DNA of 64,000 nucleotides from an uncultured Flavobacteriaceae bacterium (lineage in GTDB: Bacteria; Bacteroidota; Bacteroidia; Flavobacteriales; Flavobacteriaceae). How positions within the stretch are numbered: position 1 is the stretch's first letter; each line of letters starts with the position of its first letter. A model generated the notes under the pieces. The model was not told the origin of the DNA. It did not search any database and saw nothing but the letters and a program-made list of their open reading frames with translations. Positions 53,898 through 62,869 of the stretch are shown here, in pieces. The DNA lies in assembly GCA_947497245.1 (NCBI GenBank), contig CANMFO010000003.1, positions 558,001 to 622,000 of the forward strand, given 5' to 3'. Both the position numbers and the translations under genes were made by a program.

Positions 53898-55763
53898 ATG
53901 CTAAAAAAAATTCCAAAGAGGGCAGCCATGATCGCGGGCATAATCGTTTACGGATTGTGCTTTTTACAGTCTTGTGCCGAAAACAAAGAAGAGATCGCTA
54001 AAAGGGCGGGGGCGGAGGTCTACCAAGCCAATTGTGCGGCCTGCCATAGCGGAGCGATTTCAGAGGCCCCTAAATTGGCCAGTTTGAAACTACTGTCCAG
54101 GGAAGCTATTGTTGCCACTTTGCGGACCGGGGTCATGCGGAATCAAGCCGATAGGTTGAGCCAGGAACAGCACGAGCAATTGGCGGCCTATATTTCACAG
54201 GGCAGCGAAACGGAAACCACAAAAGTAGTGGTGGCCGGAAAATGTGCTGACGAAAATACCGATGCCACCGCCGCAGTTCCCATCATCGCCAATTGGGGCA
54301 TGGGTTTACAAAACAAACGCTACTACGATGGCGATGATTTGCAGATTACCGCCGAAAATGTCCCCAAATTAAAATTGGGTTGGGCCTTTGCCTTTCCGAA
54401 TGCTACCCGGGCAAGATCGCAACCGACCATCGTTGGCAATACCCTGTATACTGCCAGTCAGCATGGAACGATCTACGCCTTGGACCGAAAAACGGGCTGC
54501 ATCCGATGGACCTTTCAGGCGGATGCGGAGGTGCGCAGTGCCTTGGTAGTGGGAACGGATGAAAATGGAGCGGCCAGCCGATTGTATTTCTCCGATTTTG
54601 CGGCAAGGGTATATTCGCTGGATCTAAAAACAAAAAAACTCCTTTGGAAGCGAAAAGTTGAAGATCATCCTATGGCCACTATCACCGGTTCGCTGAACAT
54701 TTTTGAAGATCGATTGTATGTGCCGGTATCCTCTTTGGAAATTATTTCCGCTTATGACGAAAATTACGAATGTTGTACATTTCGTGGATCCATGGTTGCC
54801 TTAAATGCCGATACCGGTGAGCAGATCTGGAAAACGCATACCATTGCCGAAACGGCAGAACCGAAGGGAAAGACCCGTGTTGGAACGACACGGATGGGGC
54901 CTTCTGGCGCACCCATTTGGACCAGTCCGACGATTGATTCGAAACGCAGGGTGCTATATTTTGGAACCGGGGAAAATTACAGCCGACCGGTTTCCAAAAC
55001 GAGTGATGCGATCATGGCGATGGACTTGGACGATGGCAAAATTCTATGGACCCAACAAATGTATGCCGATGATGCATGGAACGGGGCTTGCGTGTATCCG
55101 CCATACGGACCGAACTGTCCAGAATACCATGGTCCGGATGCAGATTTTGGGGCTCCGGTAGTATTGATTACCGCAGGGGAAAAGGACATTTTGTTGGCCG
55201 GTCAAAAGTCTGGTGAGGTATATGCCCTGGATCCGGATAACAACGGAGCGATCATTTGGGAGGAATTGGTGGGCAGAGGGGCTATTATGGGGGGCGTGCA
55301 CTGGGGCATGGCCAGTGACGGTAAAACGCTCTATGTTCCCATCAATGACCAAAACGACTATCCACTACATAAGGAACAACCTATTCAACCGGGTGTTCAT
55401 GCCCTGAACGTAGCAGATGGCAAACGCATTTGGTCCACCGTAGAGGAAGACCGTTGCGAGGAATCGGAATGGGAATGCGGACCTGGTGTTTCAGCGGCCA
55501 TTACCGCTACGCCGGAAGTGCTGTTCGCGGGTGCCTTGGACGGCGTGCTGAAAGCCTATGACACCAAAACGGGAAAGGAACTATGGTCCTACGACACCGA
55601 TCGGGACTACGATGCCGTGAACGGTGCAAGGGCATATGGCGGTACCATTGATTCCGATGGCCCTGTGGTAGTGGGCAAGCAGATGTTCATCACCTCGGGC
55701 TACGCCAAGTTTGGGGAACAGCCCGGAAATGTACTGCTGGCTTTTGAGGTTGCTACGGACTGA
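53898..55763 (+). CDS. Cytochrome c-PQQ quinoprotein dehydrogenase
   Basis: This 621-residue lipoprotein (lipobox LQSC) has an N-terminal cytochrome c domain with CAACH (around residue 50), then a PQQ-type beta-propeller: repeats such as GTIYALDRKTGCIRWTF, VYSLDLKTKKLLWKRK, AYDTKTGKELWSYDT. This arrangement resembles polyvinyl alcohol dehydrogenase and other PQQ alcohol dehydrogenases. It would oxidise a substrate and pass electrons to the heme. The start at 53898 matches the lipoprotein signal; a longer frame overlaps the VOC gene. No pqq genes are visible in the window, so cofactor use is not established. Confidence 0.85.
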   Translation: MLKKIPKRAAMIAGIIVYGLCFLQSCAENKEEIAKRAGAEVYQANCAACHSGAISEAPKLASLKLLSREAIVATLRTGVMRNQADRLSQEQHEQLAAYISQGSETETTKVVVAGKCADENTDATAAVPIIANWGMGLQNKRYYDGDDLQITAENVPKLKLGWAFAFPNATRARSQPTIVGNTLYTASQHGTIYALDRKTGCIRWTFQADAEVRSALVVGTDENGAASRLYFSDFAARVYSLDLKTKKLLWKRKVEDHPMATITGSLNIFEDRLYVPVSSLEIISAYDENYECCTFRGSMVALNADTGEQIWKTHTIAETAEPKGKTRVGTTRMGPSGAPIWTSPTIDSKRRVLYFGTGENYSRPVSKTSDAIMAMDLDDGKILWTQQMYADDAWNGACVYPPYGPNCPEYHGPDADFGAPVVLITAGEKDILLAGQKSGEVYALDPDNNGAIIWEELVGRGAIMGGVHWGMASDGKTLYVPINDQNDYPLHKEQPIQPGVHALNVADGKRIWSTVEEDRCEESEWECGPGVSAAITATPEVLFAGALDGVLKAYDTKTGKELWSYDTDRDYDAVNGARAYGGTIDSDGPVVVGKQMFITSGYAKFGEQPGNVLLAFEVATD

Positions 55764-56340
55764 ATGGATCGCATTTACGATGGTATGACAAAAGCCAAAA
55801 ACAATTTGACTCCCTTATTGCTTCCCAATATCACATGATATACAGATCAAGCGGTCGCCTTGGTAAACCATGACATGGGATTACCGGGAAGGCCGGTTTC
55901 CCAAATCGTAGTGGTGCAAATTCACTATCTTTTCGTTCACAACACAGGACGACTCAAAATGTCTCATGTAAACTGACCAGTCTTTAAAAACGTTCGTTTT
56001 AAGAAACCATTAATTGGACTTCAACACAAGCCAATAAGCTTTATCTATGAAGTTTGTCCTTTTTCATTAGGCCACAGACCATTTTTTCGAATATAATCGC
56101 TTGATGGCCATCATGCTGATTTGGATATTCAATTAAAGACAATCCTACTATTCTCCTCTTACAATTTCGGTTCAAAGGCGATTTTTCCGCTTTAAACTCA
56201 AATTTTCCGTCTCAACAAGATTTTGTGGTCAATTTTATAGACGAGCAGTATTTTTAAGGGATATTGTGGCTTATGTAAGCTGAAACAGCTTGTTGGTCCC
56301 CGAACCATTGATAAAACAATCATGGATTAAAAAGAAAACT
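55764..56340. other. Non-coding interval before the cytochrome cluster
   Basis: These 577 bases contain no convincing gene, terminator or RNA. Only short frames without features are present. The base composition turns AT-rich from here to the window end. Confidence 0.55.
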
Positions 56341-56703
56341 ATGAAGAACAAAGTAAAGTTCATACCCCTATCATTCACCTTCATTGTTCTTGCCTGTACA
56401 AATGTCAGCGAAAGCGATTTAACAAATGAAGAACCAATGGGAACAATTACTTATAATGCCAACCTTAAGTCGATTATCGATGGGAGCTGTTTAAACTGCC
56501 ATTCCGACCCGCCAAGAAATGGTGCCCCTTTCCCACTTACGAATTTTGAACAACTAAGCTTTAGAGCAGAAAATGGGTCATTGCTAAGCGCACTTAGTAA
56601 ACAAACGGGAGAGGCAGGTGCTATGCCTCCCGGTGGTAGACTGCCACAAACTACAATCGATTTGATAGCACAATGGATAGAAGACGGTCAGTTGGAACAA
56701 TAA
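56341..56703 (+). CDS. Small cytochrome c-type lipoprotein
   Basis: This 120-residue lipoprotein (lipobox LAC, Cys19) has one heme motif CLNCH (in SCLNCHSDPP). The latter half (SLLSALSKQTGEAGAMPPGGRLPQ) ends in the MPP-type axial Met region found in planctomycete-like cytochrome domains. The start at 56341 is the lipoprotein signal start. It is followed after 8 bases by a YceI gene. The likely role is a one-electron carrier in the envelope. Confidence 0.85.
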   Translation: MKNKVKFIPLSFTFIVLACTNVSESDLTNEEPMGTITYNANLKSIIDGSCLNCHSDPPRNGAPFPLTNFEQLSFRAENGSLLSALSKQTGEAGAMPPGGRLPQTTIDLIAQWIEDGQLEQ

Positions 56704-56711
56704 ATAAGAAA

Positions 56712-57281
56712 ATGATGAAAAAATCAAATAGGGAAATAATTATGTTGTTTTTCGTACTTGTTGGCGGTATAACCTCTCAACTAACGGCTCAAGACAAATA
56801 CTTGGACAAGAACGGTATTATCATTTTTGAGGCTTCTGAAAAGCTTTTTGAAGAAGTAAAAGCTATGAATGAATCTGCAACGGTCATTCTGAACACCGAA
56901 ACAAACCAAATTGCCTCTCTTGCACTGATGAAAGGTTTCCGTTTTAAAAATTCATTGATGGAGGAGCACTTCAATGAGAATTATATCGAATCTGAAACTT
57001 ATCCGAAAGCTACGTTCAAGGGTAAATTGATTGACTTTAATGCGAATGACCTCAATGAAAAAAATACGGAGGTCTCTGTGGAGGGAGTTCTTGAATTGCA
57101 TGGCAGGAAAAAACAAATAGATACTAAACTGAATATGCAAAAAATTGGAAATATCATATCGATGACCGGAGAATTCATAACCACCCCAAATGATTTTGAT
57201 ATTAAAATACCGAAAATTGTAAGGAATAAAATTGCCAAGGAAGTTAATGTAAAATTTGATTTTAAACTGAAAAAGAAATGA
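56712..57281 (+). CDS. Periplasmic YceI-like protein (second copy)
   Basis: This 189-residue protein (MMKKS start) has a signal peptide (cleaved after LTAQ) and a YceI-type lipocalin fold: IIIFEASEKLFEEVKAMNESATVILNTETNQIASLALMKGF, then KATFKGKLIDF and VEGVLELHGRKKQID. It is divergent from the copy at 32976. Encoded between a small cytochrome and an OB-fold protein; its stop codon overlaps the next start (ATGA at 57278). Confidence 0.85.
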   Translation: MMKKSNREIIMLFFVLVGGITSQLTAQDKYLDKNGIIIFEASEKLFEEVKAMNESATVILNTETNQIASLALMKGFRFKNSLMEEHFNENYIESETYPKATFKGKLIDFNANDLNEKNTEVSVEGVLELHGRKKQIDTKLNMQKIGNIISMTGEFITTPNDFDIKIPKIVRNKIAKEVNVKFDFKLKKK

Positions 57282-57673
57282 AGGGTAAAAAACCATACAT
57301 CTTATTGTCGATTGCACTTTTGTTAATAGTTCTTTCGATAATAACTTATAACTATATGTACAAAGAACATCGCAACATTGCCACCGAAAATGTCTCGTTC
57401 AATGTCTCTGCTTCTACCCTAAATAGTGATTTGAGCTTACCTGATAAAGCCTCGAAATATATTGACAAAGTAGTGCAAGTACACGGCACCGTAACCGCCA
57501 TTGAGCAGAATGATGTGGTCATTGATGATAAAGTACAAGTTAGTTTTATCAAAAACGTCACGAGCGGTTTATCAACACAAAAAAAAATAACCATAAAAGG
57601 AAGGTGTGTAGGGTATGATGACCTTCTAGAACTCGTCAAAATTGACCAGGCAACATTGATCCATGATAACTAG
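57278..57673 (+). CDS. Membrane-anchored OB-fold (tRNA_anti-like) protein
   Basis: This 131-residue protein has one N-terminal anchor helix (residues 6-28) and an OB-fold-like domain (KYIDKVVQVHGTVTAIEQNDVVIDD to ITIKGRCVGYDDLLELVKIDQATLI). The family ('tRNA_anti-like') is common in Flavobacteriia with no known function. Its start overlaps the YceI stop, and DUF5777 follows after 23 bases, so the four genes form a single operon. Confidence 0.82.
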   Translation: MKGKKPYILLSIALLLIVLSIITYNYMYKEHRNIATENVSFNVSASTLNSDLSLPDKASKYIDKVVQVHGTVTAIEQNDVVIDDKVQVSFIKNVTSGLSTQKKITIKGRCVGYDDLLELVKIDQATLIHDN

Positions 57674-57696
57674 CTTTCAACCTAAACTGTTATAAA

Positions 57697-58545
57697 ATGA
57701 AAAAACTGAATATTTTAATTTTCTTGCTACCATTTTTAATATGGGCGCAAGACGATTTATTGGATGAAATTGATACGGATTCAGTGGTAATCGGTTATGA
57801 GAAAGCGGCCTTCAAGGGACTGAAGATTGTCAATTTTGAGTCCACAAAAATGATATCGAAAAAGCAACTGTATTTTGTGGTATCACACCGTTTTGGTTCT
57901 ATAAAAACAGGGATTGGGGATTTCTTCGGATTGGATCAGGCCGTTACCCGCCTCAATTTTATCTATGGTATATCCGATGGAATTAATATTGGCCTCTCGC
58001 GCAGTTCTTTCCAAAGAACCTATGAAACATCCCTGAAGCTAAGACTTATAAGGCAAAAAAAGAGTGGTTCGCCATTTACCTTAGTCCTGTTCAACAGTAT
58101 GTTATTGAATGGTTCATTGGATGAAGATGTGTTGCCAGGTTTGGAACTCCAGCATAAACTAAGTTACTCCACACAGGCTTTGATCTCAAGTAAGTTGAAT
58201 AAAAACCTTTCGCTGCAGTTGGTCCCGACCTTTTTTCATGATAACCTAGTGGCTTTGGACGGGCAAAAAAACTCACAATTTGCAGTAGGCATCGGCGGAC
58301 GGCATAAATTGACAAAAAGATGGTCGGTTAATGTCGATTATGGTTTGCATTTAAACCGAGCTTCCGATTCCCCTTTCAAAAACCCTTTGTCAATAGGGTT
58401 TGACCTAGAAACCGGCGGTCATGTATTCCAATTGCATTTTACTAATGCACAGCCCATGAACGTAAACACATTCTTAGGTCAAGCCACGGGAGATTGGTCG
58501 GATGCGGATATTTTTTTTGGATTCAACCTTTCAAGAGTTTTTTGA
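57697..58545 (+). CDS. DUF5777 family outer-membrane beta-barrel protein
   Basis: This 282-residue protein has a signal (residues 1-17, IWAQ) and barrel strands: QLYFVVSHRFGSI, GINIGLSRSSF, LSLQLVPTFFHDN, RWSVNVDYGLHL. It matches DUF5777, which in Flavobacteriia is encoded with cytochrome and YceI genes. The role is unknown. It ends the operon. Confidence 0.85.
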   Translation: MKKLNILIFLLPFLIWAQDDLLDEIDTDSVVIGYEKAAFKGLKIVNFESTKMISKKQLYFVVSHRFGSIKTGIGDFFGLDQAVTRLNFIYGISDGINIGLSRSSFQRTYETSLKLRLIRQKKSGSPFTLVLFNSMLLNGSLDEDVLPGLELQHKLSYSTQALISSKLNKNLSLQLVPTFFHDNLVALDGQKNSQFAVGIGGRHKLTKRWSVNVDYGLHLNRASDSPFKNPLSIGFDLETGGHVFQLHFTNAQPMNVNTFLGQATGDWSDADIFFGFNLSRVF

Positions 58546-59009
58546 ATAATGTGGATATGGAATCAGGCTTTGCAAAAATTCCCTCGCAAAATGCATTTTG
58601 AAGGGAGTACGCGAAAAAATAAAAACGGGAGAGGAAAGTCTTGATCGAGATTTTCGACAAAAGAGGAAAACCGACTGCGATCATATACTTTGAACAGTTG
58701 GTCGAAAACAATATTCAAGAGATACCGAAAACATGGAAGTATTGCAATAAGGAAGGAATCGGATTTTAATACTAGATGATTTTTACTTAATTTAATATAT
58801 AGCAAGATTACATCATATTAGGACGTGAACTTGGAAAAAGTACAGATTTTGAAATAGTTACAATTAAAAATTACTTGGAAACAATATGCCAAAGCCCAAA
58901 CACTTCGTACTGTTTTCGAGTATATTTATTGAACCATTAAATAGATCGGTCCGTTACCCATATGAATATAAAGTAGTTTGCTATTCTAATTTTATAAAAC
59001 AATTTGTAA
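58546..59009. other. Intergenic region before ribA, with possible gene remnant
   Basis: No intact gene is supported in these 464 bases. A frame from 58641 to 58769 codes a protein-like C-terminal fragment (IFDKRGKPTAIIYFEQ) but has no convincing start. Another frame starting at 58886 runs into ribA and is unsupported. Confidence 0.45.
58641..58769 (+). pseudogene. Possible remnant of a protein C-terminus
   Basis: An in-frame segment with protein-like composition (DKRGKPTAIIYFEQ, then EIPKTWKYCNKEGIG) ends in TAA at 58767. The frame is closed just upstream by TAA and only a TTG could start it, so I treat it as a decayed fragment. The opening resembles small beta-rich repeat proteins, but I cannot assign it. 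Confidence 0.3.
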
Positions 59010-59612
59010 ATGGGGGATAATTCCTTTTTGGTAGCTTCGAGGCTGCCAACAAAATTTGGTGAGTTTTTGGTTAAGGCATACCCGTCCCATGTTGAAGATT
59101 TCCCACATCTGGCGTTCTATACCACCAATTTAAAAACTGATGAAGTCGTCGATGTTAGGGTTCATTCCGAATGTATGACGGGGGATGTTTTTGGCTCGGT
59201 AAAATGCGATTGTGGTGAACAACTCGACTTTGCCATGAATTGGGCGCAATCACATTATGGAGTGGTCATATATTTAAGGCAAGAAGGAAGAGGCATCGGA
59301 CTTATAAATAAGTTAAAAGCATATAATTTGCAAGACAAAGGTTTTGATACGAAAGAAGCCAACTTGGAATTGGGATTTCACGAAGACCCAAGAGACTACT
59401 CGGTCGCAATACAAATTCTGAACGATTTAGGAATAAGCGCCATACGATTATTAACCAATAACCCTGAAAAGATCAATTCCTTTAATGATTCGGAAATAAA
59501 AGTTGTCGAACGGTTACCAATAGAAATTCAAGCCCATCTCGACAATGTTGATTATTTGAAAACCAAAAAAGATCGTATGGGTCATTTATTATTACAAAAC
59601 TTGGGCTCGTGA
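59010..59612 (+). CDS. ribA: GTP cyclohydrolase II (RibA type)
   Basis: This 200-residue enzyme has the GTP cyclohydrolase II zinc site with Cys55, Cys66 and Cys68 (SECMTGDVFG, KCDCGEQL), the nucleotide-binding RQEGRGIGL (90-98) and the later EANLELGF motif. There is no DHBP-synthase domain, unlike the usual fused RibBA of Bacteroidota, so this is a dedicated copy. It converts GTP to 2,5-diamino-6-ribosylamino-pyrimidinone phosphate. The next gene starts within its stop codon (GTGA, 59609-59612). In this cluster it probably supplies the pyrimidine for a specialised product rather than riboflavin. Confidence 0.93.
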   Translation: MGDNSFLVASRLPTKFGEFLVKAYPSHVEDFPHLAFYTTNLKTDEVVDVRVHSECMTGDVFGSVKCDCGEQLDFAMNWAQSHYGVVIYLRQEGRGIGLINKLKAYNLQDKGFDTKEANLELGFHEDPRDYSVAIQILNDLGISAIRLLTNNPEKINSFNDSEIKVVERLPIEIQAHLDNVDYLKTKKDRMGHLLLQNLGS

Positions 59613-60520
59613 ACGATATTTGGGAAGCCATTATAAAAATAAGTGCAGCGCTCAAGTCCGTTGAAAAATTACCGGAGAGCATTGCTATAAGGTTTAAATC
59701 TCAGGCTGAAATCGCTTTTGACGAAAATTGGGATGATTCGAATCTGACTATTCTGGTCAAGACAGATTCGACCCCGATGATTAATCCGTTGCAGGATTCT
59801 TTTTTTGATATAAAAGTTTTAAAAAACGCTCAATTTGAAAATGTTGATCTAGACCAACTTAGATTCTACTTGCCATTTGCCTTCTGTGGGTTTTTTGGAA
59901 GAAAGTATCAAAAATGCTATTCAATTTCTCATTTTGCTCAAACCCTAGATGGTAAAATTGCTACGAACATTGGCGACAGTAAATGGATAGGGAATGAAGA
60001 AAATTTGATTCACGCCCATAAAATGAGGGCATTGTGCGATGGAATTTTGGTAGGATCCAGAACAATGGAAAGAGATAACCCTAAACTAAACGTTAGAAAA
60101 GTAACCGGTATCGACCCTGTAAAAATTATTCTTGGGGGAAATGGTCAATTAAGTACCAAAAAATATCATGCCATCGGACCTTCCTCGCTTGTGTTTAAAG
60201 ATTCGAAAGAGTCGTCAGAGTCATTCGATTGTGTGGTGATGCCAAAAGATTCCCCTTTTGATTTGCACAATGTATTAAAAATATTGGCCGAAAGGGGCAT
60301 CTATTCGGTGTATATTGAAGGAGGATCTTACACAACCTCCCACTTTTTAAATCAAAAAGCTTTAGATCAAGTACAGATTCATTTTTCCAGTAAAATCTTG
60401 GGTTCGGGGGTCAGTTCATTTGAATTTGGCAATATTCAGGAAATAAAGGACGCGATAATTTTTCAGTCAGACCACTTTATTCCCATGGGAGATGAAATGA
60501 TGTTTATAGGTAATTTGTGA
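59609..60520 (+). CDS. RibD-type pyrimidine reductase domain protein, no deaminase
   Basis: This 303-residue protein starts at GTG overlapping ribA and has a RibD/DHFR-type reductase domain from about residue 100 (YSISHFAQTLDGKIAT, IHAHKMRALCDGILVGSRTMERDNP, IYSVYIEGGSYTTSHFL). Deaminase motifs of RibD (HAE, PCxxC) are absent; the first about 95 residues are unrelated to it. It may reduce the ribosyl unit of the RibA product or a later intermediate, with NADPH. The next gene overlaps its stop codon region. Confidence 0.85.
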   Translation: MNDIWEAIIKISAALKSVEKLPESIAIRFKSQAEIAFDENWDDSNLTILVKTDSTPMINPLQDSFFDIKVLKNAQFENVDLDQLRFYLPFAFCGFFGRKYQKCYSISHFAQTLDGKIATNIGDSKWIGNEENLIHAHKMRALCDGILVGSRTMERDNPKLNVRKVTGIDPVKIILGGNGQLSTKKYHAIGPSSLVFKDSKESSESFDCVVMPKDSPFDLHNVLKILAERGIYSVYIEGGSYTTSHFLNQKALDQVQIHFSSKILGSGVSSFEFGNIQEIKDAIIFQSDHFIPMGDEMMFIGNL

Positions 60521-60522
60521 AA

Positions 60523-61479
60523 ATGTCGGCTAGCTTCAATGAATTATGGCATAATAAACAAACAAGCTGGTTAAAGCCTGTTCATATATCTGGGTTGAAG
60601 AAGGGCGATACGTTGGTCAAGACCACCTATTCAATGATCAGCCTTGGAACAGAGAAGACCGTGCTTACCCAAAAATTGCCGGAAGCACTGTCGCGGAAAA
60701 TGGCCGTACCTTATATGAAAGGATCTCTTATGGATACTTTTACCTATGGGTATTCCGCCGTAGGTGAAGTGATAAAAGGTGAAGGATCATGGGTAGGAAA
60801 AAATGTTCATTTGATGCATCCACATCAAGATTATATGATTGTCTCCGACACTGATATAATGGAAATTCCGGAAGGAATGGATTTGAAGTCCGCCACATTG
60901 GCCAGTAACATGGAAACAGCTATAAACGCCATTTGGGATGCTGAGATCTCACTTGGAGATCGGGTATTGATCTTCGGTTACGGTTTGATCGGGGGGTTGG
61001 TTGCAACCATTATTCGTTATATGACAGGCATAAAAGTTGAGGTTTTTGAGATGAATAGCAACAGGCAACAATTGCATGTTTCGCATGGAATTCCGATTAA
61101 ATCTTTGGATGAGTACGATGTGGTTTTTAATGCCACATCAAATGAAAGTGCTCTGCAGGAAGCATTGGCCCTAACAAGACAGGAAGGTCGGATCATAGAA
61201 CTAAGCTGGTATGGAAGCCGAGATACTGCCTTACGATTAGGTGCTGAATTTCACTATGGGAGAAAGCAAATTATTTCTTCACAGGTAAGCCAAATTCCAT
61301 TTAAAAAACAGCCCATTTGGAATTATAAAAAAAGAAAGCAATTGGTCTTTGACCTATTGGCCACTTCGGATTTCTCCCATCTATTGACGGATGAAGTTGA
61401 TTTTCAAGATACACCGAAATTTTATGACCGATTGAGAAGAGATGAAATTAAAAATTTAAGCACCCTAATTCGTTATTGA
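60523..61479 (+). CDS. MDR-superfamily (zinc-type alcohol) dehydrogenase
   Basis: This about 318-residue protein is a medium-chain dehydrogenase with a Rossmann motif near VLIFGYGLIGGLVA and a GroES-like N-terminal part (YSMISLGTEKTVL). Typical zinc-binding Cys are few, so it may be zinc-free. A GTG at 60517, inside the stop of the previous gene, is an alternative start. Similar 'SMISxGTE' dehydrogenases occur beside 6-pyruvoyl-tetrahydropterin synthase homologues, as here. Confidence 0.82.
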   Translation: MSASFNELWHNKQTSWLKPVHISGLKKGDTLVKTTYSMISLGTEKTVLTQKLPEALSRKMAVPYMKGSLMDTFTYGYSAVGEVIKGEGSWVGKNVHLMHPHQDYMIVSDTDIMEIPEGMDLKSATLASNMETAINAIWDAEISLGDRVLIFGYGLIGGLVATIIRYMTGIKVEVFEMNSNRQQLHVSHGIPIKSLDEYDVVFNATSNESALQEALALTRQEGRIIELSWYGSRDTALRLGAEFHYGRKQIISSQVSQIPFKKQPIWNYKKRKQLVFDLLATSDFSHLLTDEVDFQDTPKFYDRLRRDEIKNLSTLIRY

Positions 61480-61501
61480 ACGAGTTCATAAATCAGACCC
61501 T

Positions 61502-61867
61502 ATGTTTACTGTAAAAGTTACTGATCATATTATGATCGCACATTCGCTTCCGGATTCTTTTTTCGGGCCCGCACAGCACATGCACGGCGCCACCTATGTT
61601 ACCGAAGTAACATTCATGAGCGAAAAACTCAATGATAAAAATGTAGTTATCGATATTGGCGAGGCATCGGACATAACCAAAGATGTGTTAAGCGAGCTTG
61701 CATATAAAAACCTCGACGAGCTTCCGCAATTCAAGGGAATATTGACGACCACAGAGTTTCTGGCTAAATATATCCATGGAAAAATCAAAGACCGGCTGAA
61801 CAACGATTTAAGATTAAAGGTAGAATTGTTAGAATCGCATATTGCTTCCGCCAGCTATGAAGGTTGA
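61502..61867 (+). CDS. 6-pyruvoyl-tetrahydropterin synthase/QueD homologue
   Basis: This 121-residue protein has the T-fold of the PTPS/QueD family: zinc ligands His14 (IAHSLP), His26 and His28 (AQHMHGATY), the DELPQFKGILTTTEFLAKYIHGKI region and a C-terminal Glu (LLESHIA). The catalytic Cys normally a few residues before the HxH pair is missing (GPA instead), so it cannot do canonical PTPS or QueD chemistry in the usual way. Substrate could be a pterin from the RibA or GTP route. It is 22 bases after the MDR gene. Confidence 0.85.
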   Translation: MFTVKVTDHIMIAHSLPDSFFGPAQHMHGATYVTEVTFMSEKLNDKNVVIDIGEASDITKDVLSELAYKNLDELPQFKGILTTTEFLAKYIHGKIKDRLNNDLRLKVELLESHIASASYEG

Positions 61868-61870
61868 TTT

Positions 61871-62869
61871 ATGAAACCAAAATTGGTCATATTGACTACC
61901 AATTTCGGAACCAACTTTTCAGGTGGTTCCAGGGCCACATGCGAGGTATTTTCCAGAATTCAGGATCAATTTGAAAAAATCACGGTATTGGGAACGGTAA
62001 TTGGCGACCATCGGTTCCAAAATCTTGAATTTATAAAAGTGAACCATTGGCTGAATACCTATCAGGCCATTAAAAAGCTCGAAGATGACCTGACAATCTT
62101 TTACGGAGACTTTTACAACTCCTTTTTATTGGGCGTGGCGCAAGTGCCTTTTATATTTACCTATCATGACAATTGGCCGGAATTGGCCAAGTTGAATATC
62201 AAATCACGTTTTCAAAGCCTCTTTTACAATACTGCCTATTACTACATTTTTAGAAAGGCCAAAGTTTTGATTACTGTTTCCGATTTTAAGAAAAAAACAC
62301 TGGAAAAATATGCTGAAAAGGTATATCTAATTCCCAATGGCTTCGATTCTAGTGCCCAATACACCACTGAAGTTACTCAAGCGCGGGGCCAAGTACTTAT
62401 GGTCGGAAATATTGATGATCGCAAGTATGCCTTGGCGCTAAAGCTTTTTGGGCACATAAAAGAGCGTGACCCAATATCAATTGATATCTACGGTCATATA
62501 GTAAATAAAAATCTAGCTAAAAATTTGAGCAAATACCCTTTTGTGTCTCTAAAAGGTTTCGTTGAGCACATACCCTATGCGTCATATAAATTGCTGCTCC
62601 ATACTTCCTTTTCTGAGAGTTTTGGCCTGATTTTTTACGAAGCTATCTACAATAGGGTGCCCGTTCTCACTTTCAATGTTGGAGGTGCACCTGAAATCAT
62701 ATCCAAAGAAAATGGAAGGATGGTACAGGCTTATAACATCGAGACGATGTACGATGTTCTTAAAAAGATGACTTTAAACCCATTCCAAGCCAATAGGGAA
62801 ACCGTAAGCTCGTTTTCTTGGGAAAATACCAGCTCAACTTATCAAAACCTATTTCGAGATGTGGGTTAG
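61871..62869 (+). CDS. GT4-type glycosyltransferase
   Basis: This 332-residue GT-B glycosyltransferase starts 3 bases after the PTPS homologue. Signature parts are TNFGTNFSGGSRATCEV near the N-terminus, YLIPNGFD, and the donor-binding SFSESFGLIFYEAIYNRVPVLTFNVGGAPEII. It likely transfers a sugar from a nucleotide donor to the cluster product. No membrane helix. Its last 11 bases overlap the ICMT-like gene. Confidence 0.9.
   Translation: MKPKLVILTTNFGTNFSGGSRATCEVFSRIQDQFEKITVLGTVIGDHRFQNLEFIKVNHWLNTYQAIKKLEDDLTIFYGDFYNSFLLGVAQVPFIFTYHDNWPELAKLNIKSRFQSLFYNTAYYYIFRKAKVLITVSDFKKKTLEKYAEKVYLIPNGFDSSAQYTTEVTQARGQVLMVGNIDDRKYALALKLFGHIKERDPISIDIYGHIVNKNLAKNLSKYPFVSLKGFVEHIPYASYKLLLHTSFSESFGLIFYEAIYNRVPVLTFNVGGAPEIISKENGRMVQAYNIETMYDVLKKMTLNPFQANRETVSSFSWENTSSTYQNLFRDVG

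Noticed and set aside
58886-59020. 44-codon frame running into the start of ribA
   Set aside because: It overlaps ribA in another frame and has no features; likely chance.
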